Shown piece after piece: positions 38,769-49,483 of a stretch of DNA of 64,000 nt. The notes under the pieces were generated by a model that ran no database searches, was not told the origin of the DNA, and saw only the letters and a list, made by a program, of their open reading frames with translations. The translations under genes and the position numbers were made by a program. The number at the start of each line of letters is the position of its first letter. Position 1 is the first letter of the stretch. The stretch is from Defluviicoccus sp. (GTDB taxonomy: Bacteria; Pseudomonadota; Alphaproteobacteria; Rhodospirillales; Defluviicoccaceae): the NCBI GenBank assembly GCA_029624735.1, contig JARSSM010000027.1, positions 1 through 64,000 on the forward strand, written 5' to 3'.

Positions 38769-40630
38769 GCCGCCACCGCGCGGCGGAGATGGACCAGCAG
38801 CGCGGTCAGCGCCGCCGGCGTAATGCCGGGGATCCGCGCCGCCGCCGCCAGCGTCGCCGGGCGGGCACGGGCGAGCTTCTGCCTCACTTCGGTCGAAAGG
38901 CTCGCAATCGTGGCATAGTCGAGCTCATCGGGCAGAGTGATACCGGCATCGCGGCGGAAGGCCTCGATGTCGGCCTGCTGGCGATTGAGGTAGCCGCGAT
39001 ATCGAGCGTCATTCTCCAATTGCGCCGCCACGTCCGCCCGGATCTCCGCCACCTCCGGCCACAAGCGCGCTAGGCCAGCGACATCGATGGCCGGAAAGCC
39101 GAGCAGTTCGAACGCGCTCCGCCACTGGCCGTCATCGTTGATCGGCAAGCCCGCCGCCTCGAGCATCGGCGGCGTCGCCCGCAGCGCGGCAAGCTGGGAA
39201 CGGCCTTGTTCCAGCGCCAAGGCCTTGTTGCGCCACGCTGCGGCGCGGGTGCTGCCGACCACTCCAACCGCCATCCCGCGCTCGGTCAGCCGCTGATCGG
39301 CATTATCGGCGCGCAAAGCGAGGCGGTATTCGGCGCGGGCGGTGAACATCCGGTACGGCTCATCCACGCCGAGCGTCACCAAGTCATCAATCATGACGCC
39401 GATATAGGCTTCGGCACGGTCGGGAACGAAGTCGTCCCGACACCCGCCGACGGCACGGGCGGCATTGGCGCCCGCGATCAGCCCCTGCGCCGCCGCCTCC
39501 TCATAGCCGGTGGTACCGTTGATTTGACCGGCGAGGAAGAGGCCGGGCACGGCCAAGCACTCAAGCGTCGGCTTGAGTTCGCGCGGATCGACGCAATCGT
39601 ACTCGATGGCGTAACCGGGCCGCAGCATCGCTGCCCGCTCGAGCCCCGGAATCGTTGCCAGCAGCGCCCCTTGTACCTCGGCTGGCAACGAGGTCGAGAT
39701 GCCATTGGGATACACCGTATGGTCATCGAGCCCTTCGGGTTCGAGAAAGATCTGGTGCCGCTCGCGGTCGGCAAAGCGGACCACCTTGTCCTCGAGCGAG
39801 GGGCAGTAGCGCGGTCCGGTCGAGCGGATCTGCCCAGAGTACAGGGGAGCACGGTCAAGGTTGGCGCGGATCAGCGCATGCGTGGCCGGCGTTGTCCCGG
39901 TAACGCCACAAACGATTTGCGGTGTCGTGATGGCTTCCGTGAGGTAGGAGAACGGCTGTGGCGGCTCGTCTCCTGCTTGCTCAGCCAGCTCCCCCCAGGC
40001 GATGGTACGGCCATCGAGGCGCGGTGGCGTACCGGTTTTCAGGCGTCCCATGCGCAATCCGAGCCGGCGCAGCGCGTCCGCGAGGCCGAGAGCCGGGCGT
40101 TCGCCGACGCGGCCGGCCGGCACTTGGGTCGTGCCGATATGAATGACGCCGCGCAGGAAGGTCCCGGTGGTGATCACCACCGCCCCGGCCGCCAGCACGG
40201 CGCCGCTTGCTGTCACGACACCGGTAACTCTTCCCCCAGTCCCGAGGCACAGATCTTCTGCTCCATCGGCGCGCACCGTCAGGCCCTGTTGCTCGTGCAA
40301 TAGTCCCTGCATGGCGGCGCGATAGAGCGCCCGGTCGGCCTGGGCGCGCGGGCCGTGCACCGCCGGTCCCTTCGAGCGGTTAAGGACACGGAACTGGATG
40401 CCGGCGCGGTCGATGGCGCGCGCCATCAAGCCGTCCAAGGCGTCGATCTCCCGCACCATCTGTCCTTTGGCGAGGCCGCCGATCGCCGGGTTGCACGACA
40501 TCTCGCCGATCCGCGCCAAGTCGTGGGTCAGCAACAGCGTACGGGCGCCGACCCGCGCCGCTGCCGCTGCCGCCTCGCAGCCGGCATGCCCGCCGCCGAT
40601 GACGATGACATCGAAGCCCTGTTCACCCAT
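38765..40630 (-). CDS. mnmG: tRNA 5-carboxymethylaminomethyl-uridine modifying enzyme MnmG (GidA)
   Basis: FAD- and NADH-dependent partner of MnmE that installs cmnm5 on U34 of several tRNAs. 621 residues, normal length. FAD site [20 protein letters not shown] near the N-terminus; [15 protein letters not shown] and [19 protein letters not shown] are family signatures; C-terminal MnmE-binding helical domain. Overlaps rsmG by 4 bases; parS 2 lies just upstream of its start. Confidence 0.97.
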   Translation of the reverse strand: MGEQGFDVIVIGGGHAGCEAAAAAARVGARTLLLTHDLARIGEMSCNPAIGGLAKGQMVREIDALDGLMARAIDRAGIQFRVLNRSKGPAVHGPRAQADRALYRAAMQGLLHEQQGLTVRADGAEDLCLGTGGRVTGVVTASGAVLAAGAVVITTGTFLRGVIHIGTTQVPAGRVGERPALGLADALRRLGLRMGRLKTGTPPRLDGRTIAWGELAEQAGDEPPQPFSYLTEAITTPQIVCGVTGTTPATHALIRANLDRAPLYSGQIRSTGPRYCPSLEDKVVRFADRERHQIFLEPEGLDDHTVYPNGISTSLPAEVQGALLATIPGLERAAMLRPGYAIEYDCVDPRELKPTLECLAVPGLFLAGQINGTTGYEEAAAQGLIAGANAARAVGGCRDDFVPDRAEAYIGVMIDDLVTLGVDEPYRMFTARAEYRLALRADNADQRLTERGMAVGVVGSTRAAAWRNKALALEQGRSQLAALRATPPMLEAAGLPINDDGQWRSAFELLGFPAIDVAGLARLWPEVAEIRADVAAQLENDARYRGYLNRQQADIEAFRRDAGITLPDELDYATIASLSTEVRQKLARARPATLAAAARIPGITPAALTALLVHLRRAVAA

Positions 40631-40688
40631 GGCGGCAGACGGTAGCGACGGCGGGGGCAGCCGTCAAACCCCAGCCGCGGCAGGCCAC

Positions 40689-40704
40689 CGTTTCACGTGA
40701 AACA
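40689..40704. promoter_or_regulatory. parS centromere site 2 (ParB binding)
   Basis: CGTTTCACGTGAAACA: the 14-bp core palindrome is intact and one outer base differs from consensus. It sits in the 74-base mnmE-mnmG gap and directly abuts the mnmE stop codon (40705). About 1.95 kb from parS 1. Confidence 0.95.
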
Positions 40705-42051
40705 TCATTTGCCAATGCAGAAGTCGCGGAACACGACATCCAGCACCTGTTCGATATCGACCCGCCCGGTTATCCGACCGAGCGCATCGGCCGCCGCGCG
40801 AATGTCCTCTGCCTGCAGCTCTAAAGCATCCGCCTCGCTTGCCGCCCGCGCTAGCCTCGCCGCGCACTCTTCCAGCGCCTGTCGATGGCGCGCGCGGGTG
40901 AGCACCGGCGCCTCACCGTCGGCGAAGCGCGCCGCAACCTCCCGCCGCAGCGCATCCAGCAGGCAGGCAAGCCCCGCTCCGGTGACCGCTGACACGGCCA
41001 GCGCTGGCGGCCTCCCTTCCGGCATCCGAACGGCTCTTGGCGGGTGCAGATCCGCCTTGCTGATCACCACAAGTGCGTTGCCATCGACCAACGCCAGGCT
41101 CGCGGCATCCACCTCCGGCCATAGCGCACCATCAAATATCACCAACTTAAGATCGGCCGCCGCCGCCCACGCACGCGCGCGCCGTATCCCCTCAGCCTCC
41201 ACTTCCGCCGCGGTCTCGCGCAGCCCGGCGGTATCGGCAAAGACGACCGGATAGCCGTCGAGATCCACCGCCACCTCGATAACGTCACGCGTCGTGCCCG
41301 CGTGTGGCGAAACGATCGCAGCCTCCCGCCGCACCAGCGCGTTCAAAAGGCTCGACTTTCCAGCATTGACTGCGCCGACGACCGCGACCCGCACGCCGTC
41401 CCGCAGCCGTTCGCCCCTGCCGGCATCGGCCAAATGACCGCCAATTTCGCTGCCTAGGTGCGCAAGCTCGGTTGCGATCGCGGCATGCCGGACTGGATCG
41501 CTGGCGCCTGCGTCCTCATCGCCGAAATCGATACCCGCCTCCACGTGCGCCTGCAGCCGCACCAACCGCGTCCGCCATCCCTCATACAAGTCACGCAAGC
41601 CGCCTTCCGCCTGCCGCAGCGCCTGGCGGCGCTGCGCCGCAGTTTCCGCCGCCACTAGGTCGGCCAAACCTTCTGCCTGCGTGAGGTCCATCTTGCCATT
41701 GAGCACGGCGCGGCGAGTGAACTCCCCGGCCCCCGCTACTCGCATGCCATCACAGCGGCCGAGCGCCGCCAGCACGTCAGCGACGACAGCCCTGCCGCCG
41801 TGGACGTGCAGCTCGGCGACATCTTCCCCGGTGAAACTGTGCGGAGCCGGAAACCAGAGCGCGAGGGCGCTGTCGAGCCGTTCGCCTTCGGCATTGACAA
41901 GGTCCACCCGCTTCGCGTGCCGCGGCCTGAAGTCGCTTTGGCGGCTCAAGCTTTCAAGGACCCTCAGCGCCCAAGGGCCCGAGATGCGGATCACCGCGAC
42001 GCCGGCCCGGCCAGCCCCCGAAGCCAGCGCGAAGATCGTTGCCGCCGGCAT
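40705..42051 (-). CDS. mnmE: tRNA modification GTPase MnmE (TrmE)
   Basis: GTPase partner of MnmG in U34 modification. 448 residues from the ATG at 42051; a GTG one codon earlier is also in frame. N-terminal tetrahydrofolate-binding domain (TIFALASGAGRAGVAVIR), G domain with P-loop GAVNAGKSSLLNAL and switch II DTAGLRE, and C-terminal FCIGK with the conserved Cys. Normal length. First of the mnmE-mnmG-rsmG-parA-parB leftward series. Confidence 0.96.
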   Translation of the reverse strand: MPAATIFALASGAGRAGVAVIRISGPWALRVLESLSRQSDFRPRHAKRVDLVNAEGERLDSALALWFPAPHSFTGEDVAELHVHGGRAVVADVLAALGRCDGMRVAGAGEFTRRAVLNGKMDLTQAEGLADLVAAETAAQRRQALRQAEGGLRDLYEGWRTRLVRLQAHVEAGIDFGDEDAGASDPVRHAAIATELAHLGSEIGGHLADAGRGERLRDGVRVAVVGAVNAGKSSLLNALVRREAAIVSPHAGTTRDVIEVAVDLDGYPVVFADTAGLRETAAEVEAEGIRRARAWAAAADLKLVIFDGALWPEVDAASLALVDGNALVVISKADLHPPRAVRMPEGRPPALAVSAVTGAGLACLLDALRREVAARFADGEAPVLTRARHRQALEECAARLARAASEADALELQAEDIRAAADALGRITGRVDIEQVLDVVFRDFCIGK

Positions 42052-42090
42052 CACGCAAGTGTCCTCAGCTGTAGGCCAGCCGCCCGTCGT

Positions 42091-42465
42091 TCACGCCGTG
42101 GGCACCGACACGCCCGTCGCGGACCCCTCGCCATCGCGGTTCGGCAGGAGCAGGCGTTCGACCACTTCGCCGCCAATCAGGTGCCGGTTCAGGATTTCCT
42201 CGACATCCTCACGGCTCTCGTAGTGGTACCAAACGCCTTGCGGATAGATGACCATCGTCGGTCCCTGCTCGCAGCGGTCGAGGCAGCCGCTGCTGTTTAT
42301 GCGCACGTCGCTGAGCCCCAGCTCCTTGGCGCGCGCCTTCATATAATCCCGCAAGCGCTGGCCGCCGCGTTTGGCACACGAGCCCTGAGGGTGACCGGCC
42401 GGGCGTTCGTTCGTGCAGCAGAAGACATGACACCGGTACCAAGAGGGCGCGGCCGGCTCCGCCAT
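42091..42465 (-). CDS. Thioredoxin-like [2Fe-2S] ferredoxin
   Basis: A 124-residue protein of the thioredoxin-fold 2Fe-2S ferredoxin group. Cluster cysteines are seen in CHVFCCTNERP followed by GSCAKRG, and in SSGCLDRCEQGPT. An electron carrier of unknown partner. The ATG overlaps the stop of the upstream gene (TGATG). Followed closely by mnmE (39 bases), so it may be part of the same leftward transcript. Confidence 0.9.
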   Translation of the reverse strand: MAEPAAPSWYRCHVFCCTNERPAGHPQGSCAKRGGQRLRDYMKARAKELGLSDVRINSSGCLDRCEQGPTMVIYPQGVWYHYESREDVEEILNRHLIGGEVVERLLLPNRDGEGSATGVSVPTA

Positions 42466-42734
42466 CAATCGTCCGCCCCCTTGCGCGAGTCGGAATCGGT
42501 CTTGCCCCGCCCGGTAAGGCGCGACCAGACGAACTTCTGCCACTCCTCGAAACCTTGAATGCTGACCGGCAGCCAGGTCTTGACCAGCGCCTCCGGCTCC
42601 ATGGCCGCCAGCGCCTTTTTCATGCGGACCTCGATCTCCTTCATCAAGGCATTCTGCATTGGCTGAACGTCGGGAAGGCCGAACAGCGCCCGTGCCTCTT
42701 CTGGCGTGCAATCGATATCGATGTGAACTTTCAT
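42465..42734 (-). CDS. DUF6489-type small protein
   Basis: An 89-residue protein from the ATG at 42734 (MKVHIDIDCTPEEARALFGL). The first strand and ARALFGLPDVQPMQ block are typical of a small alphaproteobacterial family of unknown function (DUF6489). The C-terminus is charged (GRGKTDSDSRKGADD). One-base overlap with the ferredoxin gene suggests a linked function. The 150 bases upstream (42735-42884) separate it from the divergent DUF255 gene. Confidence 0.82.
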   Translation of the reverse strand: MKVHIDIDCTPEEARALFGLPDVQPMQNALMKEIEVRMKKALAAMEPEALVKTWLPVSIQGFEEWQKFVWSRLTGRGKTDSDSRKGADD

Positions 42735-42884
42735 GCTCGAAGCGTCTCCGCGGAAGCCGGACCTGCCCCCGGCCGGCACGAGATCGCGCTTGCCGTAGGA
42801 GTGCTCCAGCCCAAAGTTAAGGGCTGCAGGTGAGTTGCGCCTGCCCGCCCGAAGCGGCGAGCAAAACGCACGGAGTCCGCCGCC

Positions 42885-44912
42885 ATGTCAAGCAATCTTC
42901 TCGCCGCTGAAACCAGCCCTTACCTATTGCAACACAAGGACAACCCCGTGCACTGGCGACCGTGGGGGGAAGCGGCGCTCAAGACAGCGCGAGAGAATGA
43001 CAAGCCGATCCTGCTTTCGGTCGGCTATGCGGCGTGCCATTGGTGCCATGTAATGGCCCATGAGAGCTTCGAGCGGGCCGAAACTGCGCGGCTGATGAAC
43101 GATTTGTTCGTCAACATCAAGGTTGACCGCGAGGAGCGTCCCGACGTCGACGCCATTTACCAAACCGCGCTGGCGTTGTTGGGCGAACAGGGCGGCTGGC
43201 CGCTGACGATGTTTCTCACCCCCGACGGACGGCCGTTCTGGGGCGGCACCTATTTTCCACCCGAACCCCGCTATGGCCGGCCCGCATTCGCCGATATCCT
43301 GCGCCAAGTGGCGCACGTCTATCACACCGACAAGGACAAGGTCGGCAAGAACGTCGAGGCCTTAAGCGACGCCATGGCGCGGATGGCCAAGCCCGAACCG
43401 GGAGAGGGCCTCTCACGCGCGATGGTCGACGAGGTCGCTGCCGGTGCTCTCAGGATGGTCGATCCGCTGACAGGTGGTATAGCCGGCGCACCCAAGTTCC
43501 CGCAGCCGGTGTTTTTCCGCTTCCTGTGGCGGAGCGCGATGCGGACCGGCGCACCGATGCTGAAACTGGCGGTCACATTGACCCTCGACGAAATGGCTCA
43601 AGGCGGCATTTACGATCACTTGGGCGGCGGTTTCGCACGCTACTCGACCGATGCGCAGTGGCTGGTGCCACACTTCGAGAAGATGCTGTACGACAACGCG
43701 CTCCTGGTCGACCTGCTGACCGAGGTCTGGCAGACGACGCAAAGTCCGCTCTATGCCCAGCGCGTCCGGGAGACGATCGCCTGGGCACTCAGCGAGATGC
43801 GGGTCGAGCACCCCGACGACGGCAGCTTTGCCTTCGCCTCAGCCTTTGATGCCGACAGCGAAGGCGAGGAAGGCAAGTACTACGTCTGGTCCCGCACCGA
43901 GATCGAAGCACTACTGGGCGATGCGGCCGACCCGTTTTGCCGCATTTACGACGTCCGCCGTGGCGGCAACTGGGAGGGAATGACGATCCTCAACCGCACG
44001 GCGTCTGCGCGCGCCGGCCTCTCCGTCGACGAGGCCGACCTGGCCGCTGCGCGTAACCGGCTGCTTGCGGTGCGGCGTGAGCGCGTGCCGCCAGGCCGCG
44101 ACGGCAAGGTGCTCGCGGACTGGAACGGGATGATGATCGCGGGCCTGACGCGTGCCGCGGTCGCCTTTGATGAACCTGCGTGGCTCACCGCGGCGCAGCA
44201 GGTTTTCGCTTTCGTCAGCCGTCATATGCAGGTTGACGGACGTCTGCGCCACACCTGGTGTGCTGGCCAGGCACGCCACCCGGCGGTCATCGAGGATTAT
44301 GCCGCGCTGAGTGCTGCCGCGCTGGCACTCTACGAAGCAACCGGCGAAGCTGACTACCTCACGGCAGCGCGCACCTGGGTTGACGTCGCCGATCGCCACT
44401 ACTGGGATGAGAGCGGCGACGGTTATCACCAGACCGCCGACGATACCCTTGACGTCATCAACCGCCCCAAAGTCGTGGCCGATCATGCTGTCCCTTCCGG
44501 CAACGGCGTCATGGTCGATGTGCTGGCGCGCCTGTTTCTGCTCACCGGCGAGGACGCCTACCGCACGCGGGCAGAGCGTTTGATACGCCTGTTCTCCTCC
44601 GACAAGATCCAATACCTACTCTCCATCCCCGGCCTTCTGACCGGTTGGGAGACGCTGGAGCGGGGGCTGCAGGTGGTCGTAATCGGGGCTGCGGACGACC
44701 CGGCTGCGCGGACCCTGTGCCGTACTGCTGCCGTCCAGCCACTTGCTGCCATTACCCGACTAGCGCCGGGCGCCGCGCTTCCAACTGGCCACCCTGCGCA
44801 CGGCAAGACGGCAGTGAACGGACAGCCCACCGCCTATGTCTGCCGCGGTGGTACTTGCAGCCTGCCGCTCACCGATGCTTCCGCCTTGCGCAGCGCACTC
44901 ATGACAGGATAG
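42885..44912 (+). CDS. DUF255 / YyaL-type thioredoxin-domain protein
   Basis: 675 residues. N-terminal thioredoxin-like domain (DUF255) with [18 protein letters not shown] carrying the CxxC pair, then a six-hairpin glycosidase-like helical domain (about 190-600: [35 protein letters not shown]). Homologous to human SPATA20; a redox or thiol role is presumed but not demonstrated. Followed by ogt 11 bases on, and probably cotranscribed. Confidence 0.93.
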   Translation: MSSNLLAAETSPYLLQHKDNPVHWRPWGEAALKTARENDKPILLSVGYAACHWCHVMAHESFERAETARLMNDLFVNIKVDREERPDVDAIYQTALALLGEQGGWPLTMFLTPDGRPFWGGTYFPPEPRYGRPAFADILRQVAHVYHTDKDKVGKNVEALSDAMARMAKPEPGEGLSRAMVDEVAAGALRMVDPLTGGIAGAPKFPQPVFFRFLWRSAMRTGAPMLKLAVTLTLDEMAQGGIYDHLGGGFARYSTDAQWLVPHFEKMLYDNALLVDLLTEVWQTTQSPLYAQRVRETIAWALSEMRVEHPDDGSFAFASAFDADSEGEEGKYYVWSRTEIEALLGDAADPFCRIYDVRRGGNWEGMTILNRTASARAGLSVDEADLAAARNRLLAVRRERVPPGRDGKVLADWNGMMIAGLTRAAVAFDEPAWLTAAQQVFAFVSRHMQVDGRLRHTWCAGQARHPAVIEDYAALSAAALALYEATGEADYLTAARTWVDVADRHYWDESGDGYHQTADDTLDVINRPKVVADHAVPSGNGVMVDVLARLFLLTGEDAYRTRAERLIRLFSSDKIQYLLSIPGLLTGWETLERGLQVVVIGAADDPAARTLCRTAAVQPLAAITRLAPGAALPTGHPAHGKTAVNGQPTAYVCRGGTCSLPLTDASALRSALMTG

Positions 44913-44922
44913 AGAATCAGCC

Positions 44923-45438
44923 ATGACCCACGCGACCTTTCTGAGCCCGTTAGGTCCGGTGACAGTGACGGCCACTGACGGCGCCATCGTTGCTTTGAAC
45001 TGGGGGGAGGCAGGTTGTGGCCTGCTCGATCCTTTGGTGCGGATGGCGGTGGAGGAGTTGCAAGCCTACTTCGAAGGTCACCTGCGGCAGTTCAACGTAC
45101 CGCTCAAACCCGCCGGAACCACTTTTCAGCGCCGCGTCTGGGCAGCGCTCACTGCCATTCCTTCCGGCGAAACCCGCAGTTATGGCGCGCTGGCAGGCGA
45201 ACTCGGCAGCGGTCCGCGGGCAGTTGCGCGTGCCTGTGCCGCTAACCCGATCCCGATCATCATTCCGTGCCACCGCGTGATCGGCGCCGACGGCAGCCTG
45301 ACCGGCTACTCCGGTGGCTCCGGCATCGACACCAAGGCCTGGCTGCTGCGCCACGAAGGCGCCGCCGTAACGACACCGACGCCCTTGACCCGGCGCTTGC
45401 GAGGAAACACCCATGCCACACGCGATTGTTCTCTCTGA
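44923..45438 (+). CDS. ogt: Methylated-DNA-protein-cysteine methyltransferase
   Basis: Suicidal repair of O6-alkylguanine. 171 residues with active-site IPCHRVIGADG, helix-turn-helix segment GSGPRAVARACAANP and the Arg finger region. No AdaA-type regulatory domain is fused, so Ogt type. Its last 26 bases overlap the quinone oxidoreductase gene in another frame, so the two may be coupled. Confidence 0.94.
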   Translation: MTHATFLSPLGPVTVTATDGAIVALNWGEAGCGLLDPLVRMAVEELQAYFEGHLRQFNVPLKPAGTTFQRRVWAALTAIPSGETRSYGALAGELGSGPRAVARACAANPIPIIIPCHRVIGADGSLTGYSGGSGIDTKAWLLRHEGAAVTTPTPLTRRLRGNTHATRDCSL

Positions 45439-46390
45439 GACCGGCGGTCCTGAGAACCTCCGCTGGCAGGAGGTCACGGTCGGCGAGCCCGGCCCCGGCC
45501 AAGTCAGGCTGCGGCACACGGCGATCGGTCTTAACTTCATCGACGTCTATCACCGTACCGGCCTCTACCCGCTGCCATCCCTGCCGGCAGTCATCGGGCT
45601 GGAGGCCGCCGGCGTCGTCGAGGCGGTCGGGCCGGGGGTGAGCGATCTCACCGTTGGCAGCCGGGTCGCCTACGCCAGCCCCCCAGCCGGTGCGTATGCC
45701 GAAGTTCGCCTCATGCCAGCCGACCGCCTGGTCGCGCTCCCCGACGGCATCGACGAAGCGCACGCAGCGGCGATGATGCTGAAAGGCATGACGGCCGAAT
45801 ACCTTCTCTGCCGTACCTACAAGGTCAAGGCCGGCGACACGATCCTGGTCCACGCGGCGAGCGGCGGGGTCGGTTTGATCGTCTGCCAGTGGGCGAAGCA
45901 TCTGGGCGTACAAGTGATCGGCACCGTCGGCTCCGACGCCAAGGCTGAGCTCGCGCGTGCGCACGGCTGCGACCACCCGATCGTCTATACGCGTGAGAAT
46001 TTCGTCGACCGGGTCAAGGCGCTCACGGACGGCGCTGGCGTCGCCGTGGTCTATGACTCGGTCGGCAAGGATACCTTCATGGGCTCACTCGATTGCCTGG
46101 CACCGATGGGCATGATGGTGAGCTTCGGCAATGCATCCGGCGCCGTGCCGGCCTTCGAGCCCGGCATCTTGTCGGCCAAAGGCTCGCTGTTCCTGACCCG
46201 GCCGACGTTGATGACCTACACCGCCAAGCGTGCCGATCTGGTGGCGAGCGCTCGGGCCCTGTTCGAGGTGGTGTTGAAGGGAGCCGTCACGATCGAGATC
46301 AATCAGCGCTATCCGTTGCGGGATGCGGCCCAAGCGCATCGTGATCTGGAAGCGCGCAAGACGACCGGCTCGACGCTCTTGATGCCGTAA
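45413..46390 (+). CDS. Quinone oxidoreductase (zinc-less MDR family)
   Basis: 325-residue NADPH-dependent medium-chain reductase related to Qor. Start supported by GAGGAAAC before the ATG. GLNFIDVYHRTGLYP, the AAMMLKGMTAEYLL helix and the Rossmann site HAASGGVGLIVCQWAKHLG are clear; the zinc-binding residues of alcohol dehydrogenases are absent. Third of a three-gene rightward unit (DUF255-ogt-qor). Confidence 0.94.
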   Translation: MPHAIVLSETGGPENLRWQEVTVGEPGPGQVRLRHTAIGLNFIDVYHRTGLYPLPSLPAVIGLEAAGVVEAVGPGVSDLTVGSRVAYASPPAGAYAEVRLMPADRLVALPDGIDEAHAAAMMLKGMTAEYLLCRTYKVKAGDTILVHAASGGVGLIVCQWAKHLGVQVIGTVGSDAKAELARAHGCDHPIVYTRENFVDRVKALTDGAGVAVVYDSVGKDTFMGSLDCLAPMGMMVSFGNASGAVPAFEPGILSAKGSLFLTRPTLMTYTAKRADLVASARALFEVVLKGAVTIEINQRYPLRDAAQAHRDLEARKTTGSTLLMP

Positions 46391-46407
46391 CGGCTTCAGG
46401 GTTCGGC

Positions 46408-46432
46408 GGGCGCGTTCGCCACACCCGCGCCC
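46408..46432. terminator. Hairpin between convergent qor and rho genes
   Basis: GGGCGCG and CGCGCCC form a perfect 7-bp stem with an 11-base loop, followed on the plus strand by TTCTT. Located in the 45-base gap between two convergent stop codons. A bidirectional terminator is likely, though the T-run is short. Confidence 0.5.
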
Positions 46433-46435
46433 TTC

Positions 46436-47692
<1,257 letters not shown>

Positions 47693-47981
47693 CGGGGCAG
47701 CGCGATTCCAGAGGAAAAAGAGAGACGATTAGGGATGGGAGCGTCCGGTGCCTTCGTCAAACGCAGGCTCGGCCGCACGTGCGAACCACACCGTTCGTGA
47801 GACGGCATAACGGTCGCGGCGGCGACTGGAAGGCTAAGGTAAGACGGGCTTGGGTATTCCTATGAAGATTAACGGGACAATGGCCCAATTCGGGTGCGCT
47901 TGTCAAACGCGGAATTACCACCTTCCCAAGTTGGTTATATTCGTACAGTCCGCTTGCTTGCCTGCTCGCGCCGGTCTCTCG

Positions 47982-48416
47982 CTAGAACGGCTTGCCGACG
48001 GCAAGAATGACGATGCCGATCATCAGCAGCGTCGGCACCTCGTTCATGACCCGGAAGAAGCGGTGCGAGTGCGTGTTGCGGTCCTGTTCGAACTCGCGAC
48101 GCCAGCGTGCCATCATGCCATGCATCGCCCCCATGCCGAGCAGCAACAGGATCTTGGTGTGCAGCCAGCCCATCGTGAGCGCCGCCTCACCCAACTGCCA
48201 GATCAGCGCCAAGCCAGTCACGAACGACGCGATCATCGCCGGATTCATGATATACTTTAGGAGCTTGCGCTCCATCACCTTGAATGTCGCGGAGGCCTCC
48301 GAGCCGGCCACGACACCGGCGTGATAGACGTAGAGGCGCGGCAGATACAACAGACCCGCCATCCACGAGATGACCGAAATGATGTGCACCGCCTTGAGCC
48401 ACAGATAGCCGCTCAT
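47982..48416 (-). CDS. hemJ: Protoporphyrinogen oxidase HemJ
   Basis: 144-residue membrane protein that oxidises protoporphyrinogen IX. Four helices; conserved His in KAVHIISVISWMAG and the LLKYIMNPAMIASFVTGL block match HemJ. ATG at 48416 follows AAGGAAAGGA; the ORF opens 24 codons upstream without that site. Lies 29 bases after hemH, consistent with a hemE-hemH-hemJ operon. Confidence 0.95.
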   Translation of the reverse strand: MSGYLWLKAVHIISVISWMAGLLYLPRLYVYHAGVVAGSEASATFKVMERKLLKYIMNPAMIASFVTGLALIWQLGEAALTMGWLHTKILLLLGMGAMHGMMARWRREFEQDRNTHSHRFFRVMNEVPTLLMIGIVILAVGKPF

Positions 48417-48445
48417 CCGTCCTTTCCTTGTTTCGTTGATGCTGA

Positions 48446-49483
48446 TCAGCGCGGTCGCCAGCCGCACTGACCTTTCCCACAGTGCCAATTGGCACCCGGA
48501 CTGACCACAAGCGCATCCGAATCAGCCAGCACCCGCTCGACCATCGCAGCCAGGCCTTCGATGAAGGCGGATGCTGTACTGACTGTCGGAACGCGCACGA
48601 AGGCCGGCACCCCGAGACGTGCCGCTTCTGCGCGCGCTTCGATGTCGAGTTCAACCAGCGTCTCCGAATGCTCGGAGACGAATGCGATTGGCACCAACAC
48701 CACCGCCACCCCGTCGCGTCCAGCGCGTGCCAGTTCGGCATCTACAGACGGGCCGATCCATTCGAGCGGGCCGACCCGGCTCTGATAGCAGATCGCCCAT
48801 TCAAGACCATCCAGCGCCGGCCTCGCCGCGGTTGCGGCTGCCGTCGCTTCAACTTGGGCCTGATAGGGATCCCCTTGCTCAATCACCCGCTTCGGCAATC
48901 CATGCGCCGAAAACAAGACGCGCACCGCCTGCCCTTGCGGAACCTCGCGCAAGCCTGCCGTGACACCGGCTGCGAGAGCATCGATCAAGCCGTCCGCATC
49001 GGGATAGCAGCAGATGGCACGGGTCGGAGCACTGATCCCGGCATTAGCCGCCGCCTCGGTCCAGGCGTTGAGCGAGGATGCAGTGGTCGTCGTCGAGAAC
49101 TGCGGATAAAGCGGCAGCAGCACGATCTGATCCGGCTTAAAGGCGGCAAGCTCGCGCGCGGCGGCATCGCTCATCGGGTGCCAGTAGCGCATGGCGATGA
49201 CAACCTTGACCGGGCCATCCTGACGGGCTGCAAGCCTCTTCTGCAACGCTTCTGCCTGCTGTTGCGTCAGCTCCAGGATCGGAGAGCGGCCGCCGATCTG
49301 GGCGTAGATGCCGCGCGCGACCTTGGCCCGGCGATGGGCGATGAATGTGGCCAGCATCGGCCGCAATACCGCCGGCAGGCGTAAGATCGCTGGATCCGAG
49401 AAAAGGTTGTACAGGAACGGGCGGACCGCTTGCAGGCTGTCCGGACCGCCGAGATTTAACAGTACGACGCCGACACGCGCCAT
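48446..49483 (-). CDS. hemH: Ferrochelatase
   Basis: Inserts Fe2+ into protoporphyrin IX. 345 residues with the catalytic FSAHGLPKRVI segment, GGRSPILELTQQQ and FVSEHSETLVELD. The C-terminus carries two Cys (WHCGKGQCGW); some ferrochelatases bind a [2Fe-2S] cluster with C-terminal cysteines, but the full ligand set is not evident here. The start codon overlaps the hemE stop (TAATG). Confidence 0.96.
   Translation of the reverse strand: MARVGVVLLNLGGPDSLQAVRPFLYNLFSDPAILRLPAVLRPMLATFIAHRRAKVARGIYAQIGGRSPILELTQQQAEALQKRLAARQDGPVKVVIAMRYWHPMSDAAARELAAFKPDQIVLLPLYPQFSTTTTASSLNAWTEAAANAGISAPTRAICCYPDADGLIDALAAGVTAGLREVPQGQAVRVLFSAHGLPKRVIEQGDPYQAQVEATAAATAARPALDGLEWAICYQSRVGPLEWIGPSVDAELARAGRDGVAVVLVPIAFVSEHSETLVELDIEARAEAARLGVPAFVRVPTVSTASAFIEGLAAMVERVLADSDALVVSPGANWHCGKGQCGWRPR

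Noticed and set aside
39206..40303. 365-codon plus-strand ORF opposite mnmG
   Set aside because: Composition of an antisense frame; mnmG is intact.
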